A stretch of DNA of 64,000 nt from Zoogloeaceae bacterium (GTDB taxonomy: Bacteria > Pseudomonadota > Gammaproteobacteria > Burkholderiales > Rhodocyclaceae). The notes beneath the pieces are model-generated. The model was not told the DNA's origin and ran no database searches. It saw only the letters and a list, made by a program, of their open reading frames with translations. A program made the translations under genes and the position numbers. Below, piece after piece: positions 62,588 to 64,000 of the stretch (within the stretch, counting starts at the first letter, position 1; each line of letters begins with the position of its first letter). The stretch spans positions 124,001 through 188,000 of the forward strand of contig JACKMA010000003.1 in assembly GCA_024235635.1 (NCBI GenBank), in the 5' to 3' direction.

Positions 62588-62616
62588 GAAAGAAACGCGG
62601 GCCCCGCAGGGCCCGC
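62588..62616 (-). terminator. Rho-independent terminator after nirS
   Basis: On the minus strand GCGGGCCC, a four-base loop, GGGCCCGC, then GTTTCTTTC: an eight-base-pair GC stem followed by a T-rich tract, about 65 bases after the nirS stop. Confidence 0.8.
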
Positions 62617-62680
62617 CTTGTCCGGCCGGATCGGCGCACGGCATTCCCGTGAAGACGCCGGTCCGCCCCCGTGTGTACGA

Positions 62681-64000
62681 TCAGTACACGTCGTGCTGGG
62701 TGTTATGGACGTTGAAGTGGCCCGTCGGCGTAATCAGCTTCGGATCCTTGATCACCGCCTTCAACTCGAGGGTGTTGTCGTCGACCACGACCACGGCCGA
62801 CTCCTTGTCCTTCGCGCTCCACACCGAGAACCACACCTCGTCGCCGGCCTTGTTGTACTCCGGTTGCACGACCCGCTTGGCGCCGTCGTCGGTCAGGCCT
62901 GCCCAATCGGCGATCGGCAGCACCTTGTAGCCGCCACCGAGATTGGTGGTGTCATACACCGCGACACTCTGCGAGATCTTCGGGTCGGGGTTCAGCGGGT
63001 TGTCGACATACAGGTGCTTGGACTTCGGATGGGTCTTGATGAACAGCGACCCACCGCCCTGGCTCTTCAGCGTCTCGACCATCTTCCAGGCCTGGTCCGG
63101 ATGCCCCGTCGGATCGGTGCCGATCAGCGCGATCGAGTCGTCGCCGAGGTGGCCGGTGGCCCACACCGGACCGAACTTCGGATGCATGAAGTTGGCACCG
63201 CGACCGGGGTGCGGAATCGCCCCGACCTCGACCAGGCCGGCCAGCTTGCCTTCCTTGGCGTCGATCGCCGCGATCTTGTTGGACTTGTTCGCCGCCACCA
63301 GGAAGTAGCGCTTGGAACTGTCCCAGCCACCGTCGTGGAGGAAACGGGCCGATCCGATCTCGGTCACCTTGAGGTTGTCGATGTCGGAGTAGTCGACCAT
63401 CAGCGTCTTGCCGGTCTCCTTCACGTTGACGACGAATTCCGGCTTGAAGTGCGAGGCCACGATCGACGCGACCCGAGGCTCCGGATGGTACTCCTGGGTG
63501 TCCACTGTCATACCGCGGGTAGACACGATCTTCAGCGGCTCCAGCGTGTCGCCCTTCATGACGACGTACTGAGGCGGCCAGTAGGAGCCTGCGATCGCGA
63601 ACTTGTCCTCGAAGCCCTTGTACTTGGAGGTATCGACCGAGCGCGCCTCGAGACCGATGCGGATCTCGGCGACGTTGTCGGGCTTCTCCATCCACAGGTC
63701 GATCATGTTCACCTTGGCGTCGCGACCGATCACGTACAGGTAGCGCCCCGAAGCCGACAGCCGCGAAATGTGCACCGCATAGCCGGTCTTGACGATGTTG
63801 ATGATCTTCTTGGTGTCGCCGTCGATCAGCGCGACCTCGCCGGTGTCGCGTAGCGTCGTCGCGAAGATGTTGCTGATGTTGAAATCGTTCATCTTCTTGG
63901 TCGGACGCTGCTCGGGCGGCACGATCACCTTCCATGTCGCCTTCATCTCGGGCATGCCGTACTCGGGCGGTTGCGGCGGCGTCTGCTGGATGTAGCGGGC
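62681..64000 (-). CDS. nirS: cytochrome cd1 nitrite reductase NirS, C-terminal 440 residues (5' part outside window)
   Basis: The reading frame is open to the window edge, so the signal peptide and cytochrome c domain are missing from view. What is visible is the eight-bladed d1 propeller of NirS: IDGDTKKIINIVKTGYAVHIS, GRYLYVIGRDAKVNMIDLW, SHFKPEFVVNVKETG, DGGWDSSKRYFLVAANKSN and the C-terminus PTGHFNVHNTQHDVY. Active-site histidines (ASHFKPEF; GAIPHPGRGANF) are present. It reduces nitrite to NO in the periplasm. Its promoter is outside the window; a terminator and then the nirC promoter follow. Confidence 0.97.
   Translation of the reverse strand, partial: ARYIQQTPPQPPEYGMPEMKATWKVIVPPEQRPTKKMNDFNISNIFATTLRDTGEVALIDGDTKKIINIVKTGYAVHISRLSASGRYLYVIGRDAKVNMIDLWMEKPDNVAEIRIGLEARSVDTSKYKGFEDKFAIAGSYWPPQYVVMKGDTLEPLKIVSTRGMTVDTQEYHPEPRVASIVASHFKPEFVVNVKETGKTLMVDYSDIDNLKVTEIGSARFLHDGGWDSSKRYFLVAANKSNKIAAIDAKEGKLAGLVEVGAIPHPGRGANFMHPKFGPVWATGHLGDDSIALIGTDPTGHPDQAWKMVETLKSQGGGSLFIKTHPKSKHLYVDNPLNPDPKISQSVAVYDTTNLGGGYKVLPIADWAGLTDDGAKRVVQPEYNKAGDEVWFSVWSAKDKESAVVVVDDNTLELKAVIKDPKLITPTGHFNVHNTQHDVY

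Overview
The window is about 64 kb of GC-rich proteobacterial chromosome from an organism that carries cytochrome cd1 (NirS-type) nitrite reduction and a cytochrome c-dependent NO reductase, so it is very probably a facultative denitrifier. Gene content (nirS-C-F-DL-GH, nirJ, nirN, norCB, norEFQD, a Dnr-type regulator, TRAP transport, thiolase/crotonase/CoA-transferase) fits a beta- or gammaproteobacterium; the sequence alone does not let me go further. No rRNA, tRNA or CRISPR array was recognised.

Layout. 1-3650: end of a ligase-associated DNA repair operon (ATP-dependent ligase, DEXH helicase, PdeM). About 3.8-12.1 kb: an AT-richer island with three genes matching a type I AVAST (Avs1) anti-phage system, bracketed by a 40-bp imperfect inverted repeat. 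12.5-21.1 kb: GST-like protein, J-domain protein with a perfect hexanucleotide repeat, membrane hydrolase, and a very large TIR-STAND-WD40 protein. 21.5-28.7 kb: DctPQM TRAP transporter, Old Yellow Enzyme-type oxidoreductase, lipoprotein, SRAP/YedK, a degenerate hemerythrin-like protein and a methyltransferase. 28.8-42.3 kb: norCB, a hybrid kinase, a Sel1/MotA/DUF2149 trio, a NarL-family two-component system, then norE-F-Q, a polyferredoxin and norD. 42.3-52 kb: membrane protein, Cys/Gly-rich protein, BLUF photoreceptor, three acyl-CoA genes and several hypothetical proteins. 52.6-64 kb: orphan NarL-type regulator, Dnr-type regulator, nirN, nirJ, a TIR-receiver fusion, then the heme d1 genes nirGH, nirDL, nirF, nirC and the C-terminal part of nirS.

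How it works together. Four palindromic TTGAY-N4-GTCAA-type boxes (one with a mismatch) lie before norC, norE, nirJ and nirC. The Crp/Fnr protein at 53271-54029 has the FNR-like E-x-x-S-R recognition helix expected to read TTGA half sites and no N-terminal iron-sulfur cysteines, so a Dnr-type NO-responsive regulon is a good model. A 7-2-7 NarL-type inverted heptamer lies upstream of that regulator, suggesting a nitrate/NarL to Dnr to nir/nor cascade. NirS makes NO; NirJ, NirDL, NirGH, NirF and NirN build heme d1; NorCB removes NO; NorQ/NorD and NorE/F assist NOR.

The most unusual items are the Avs1 island between inverted repeats, a TIR-receiver fusion sitting inside the heme d1 locus beside a Dnr-type box, and a norE promoter whose geometry predicts a nearly leaderless mRNA.
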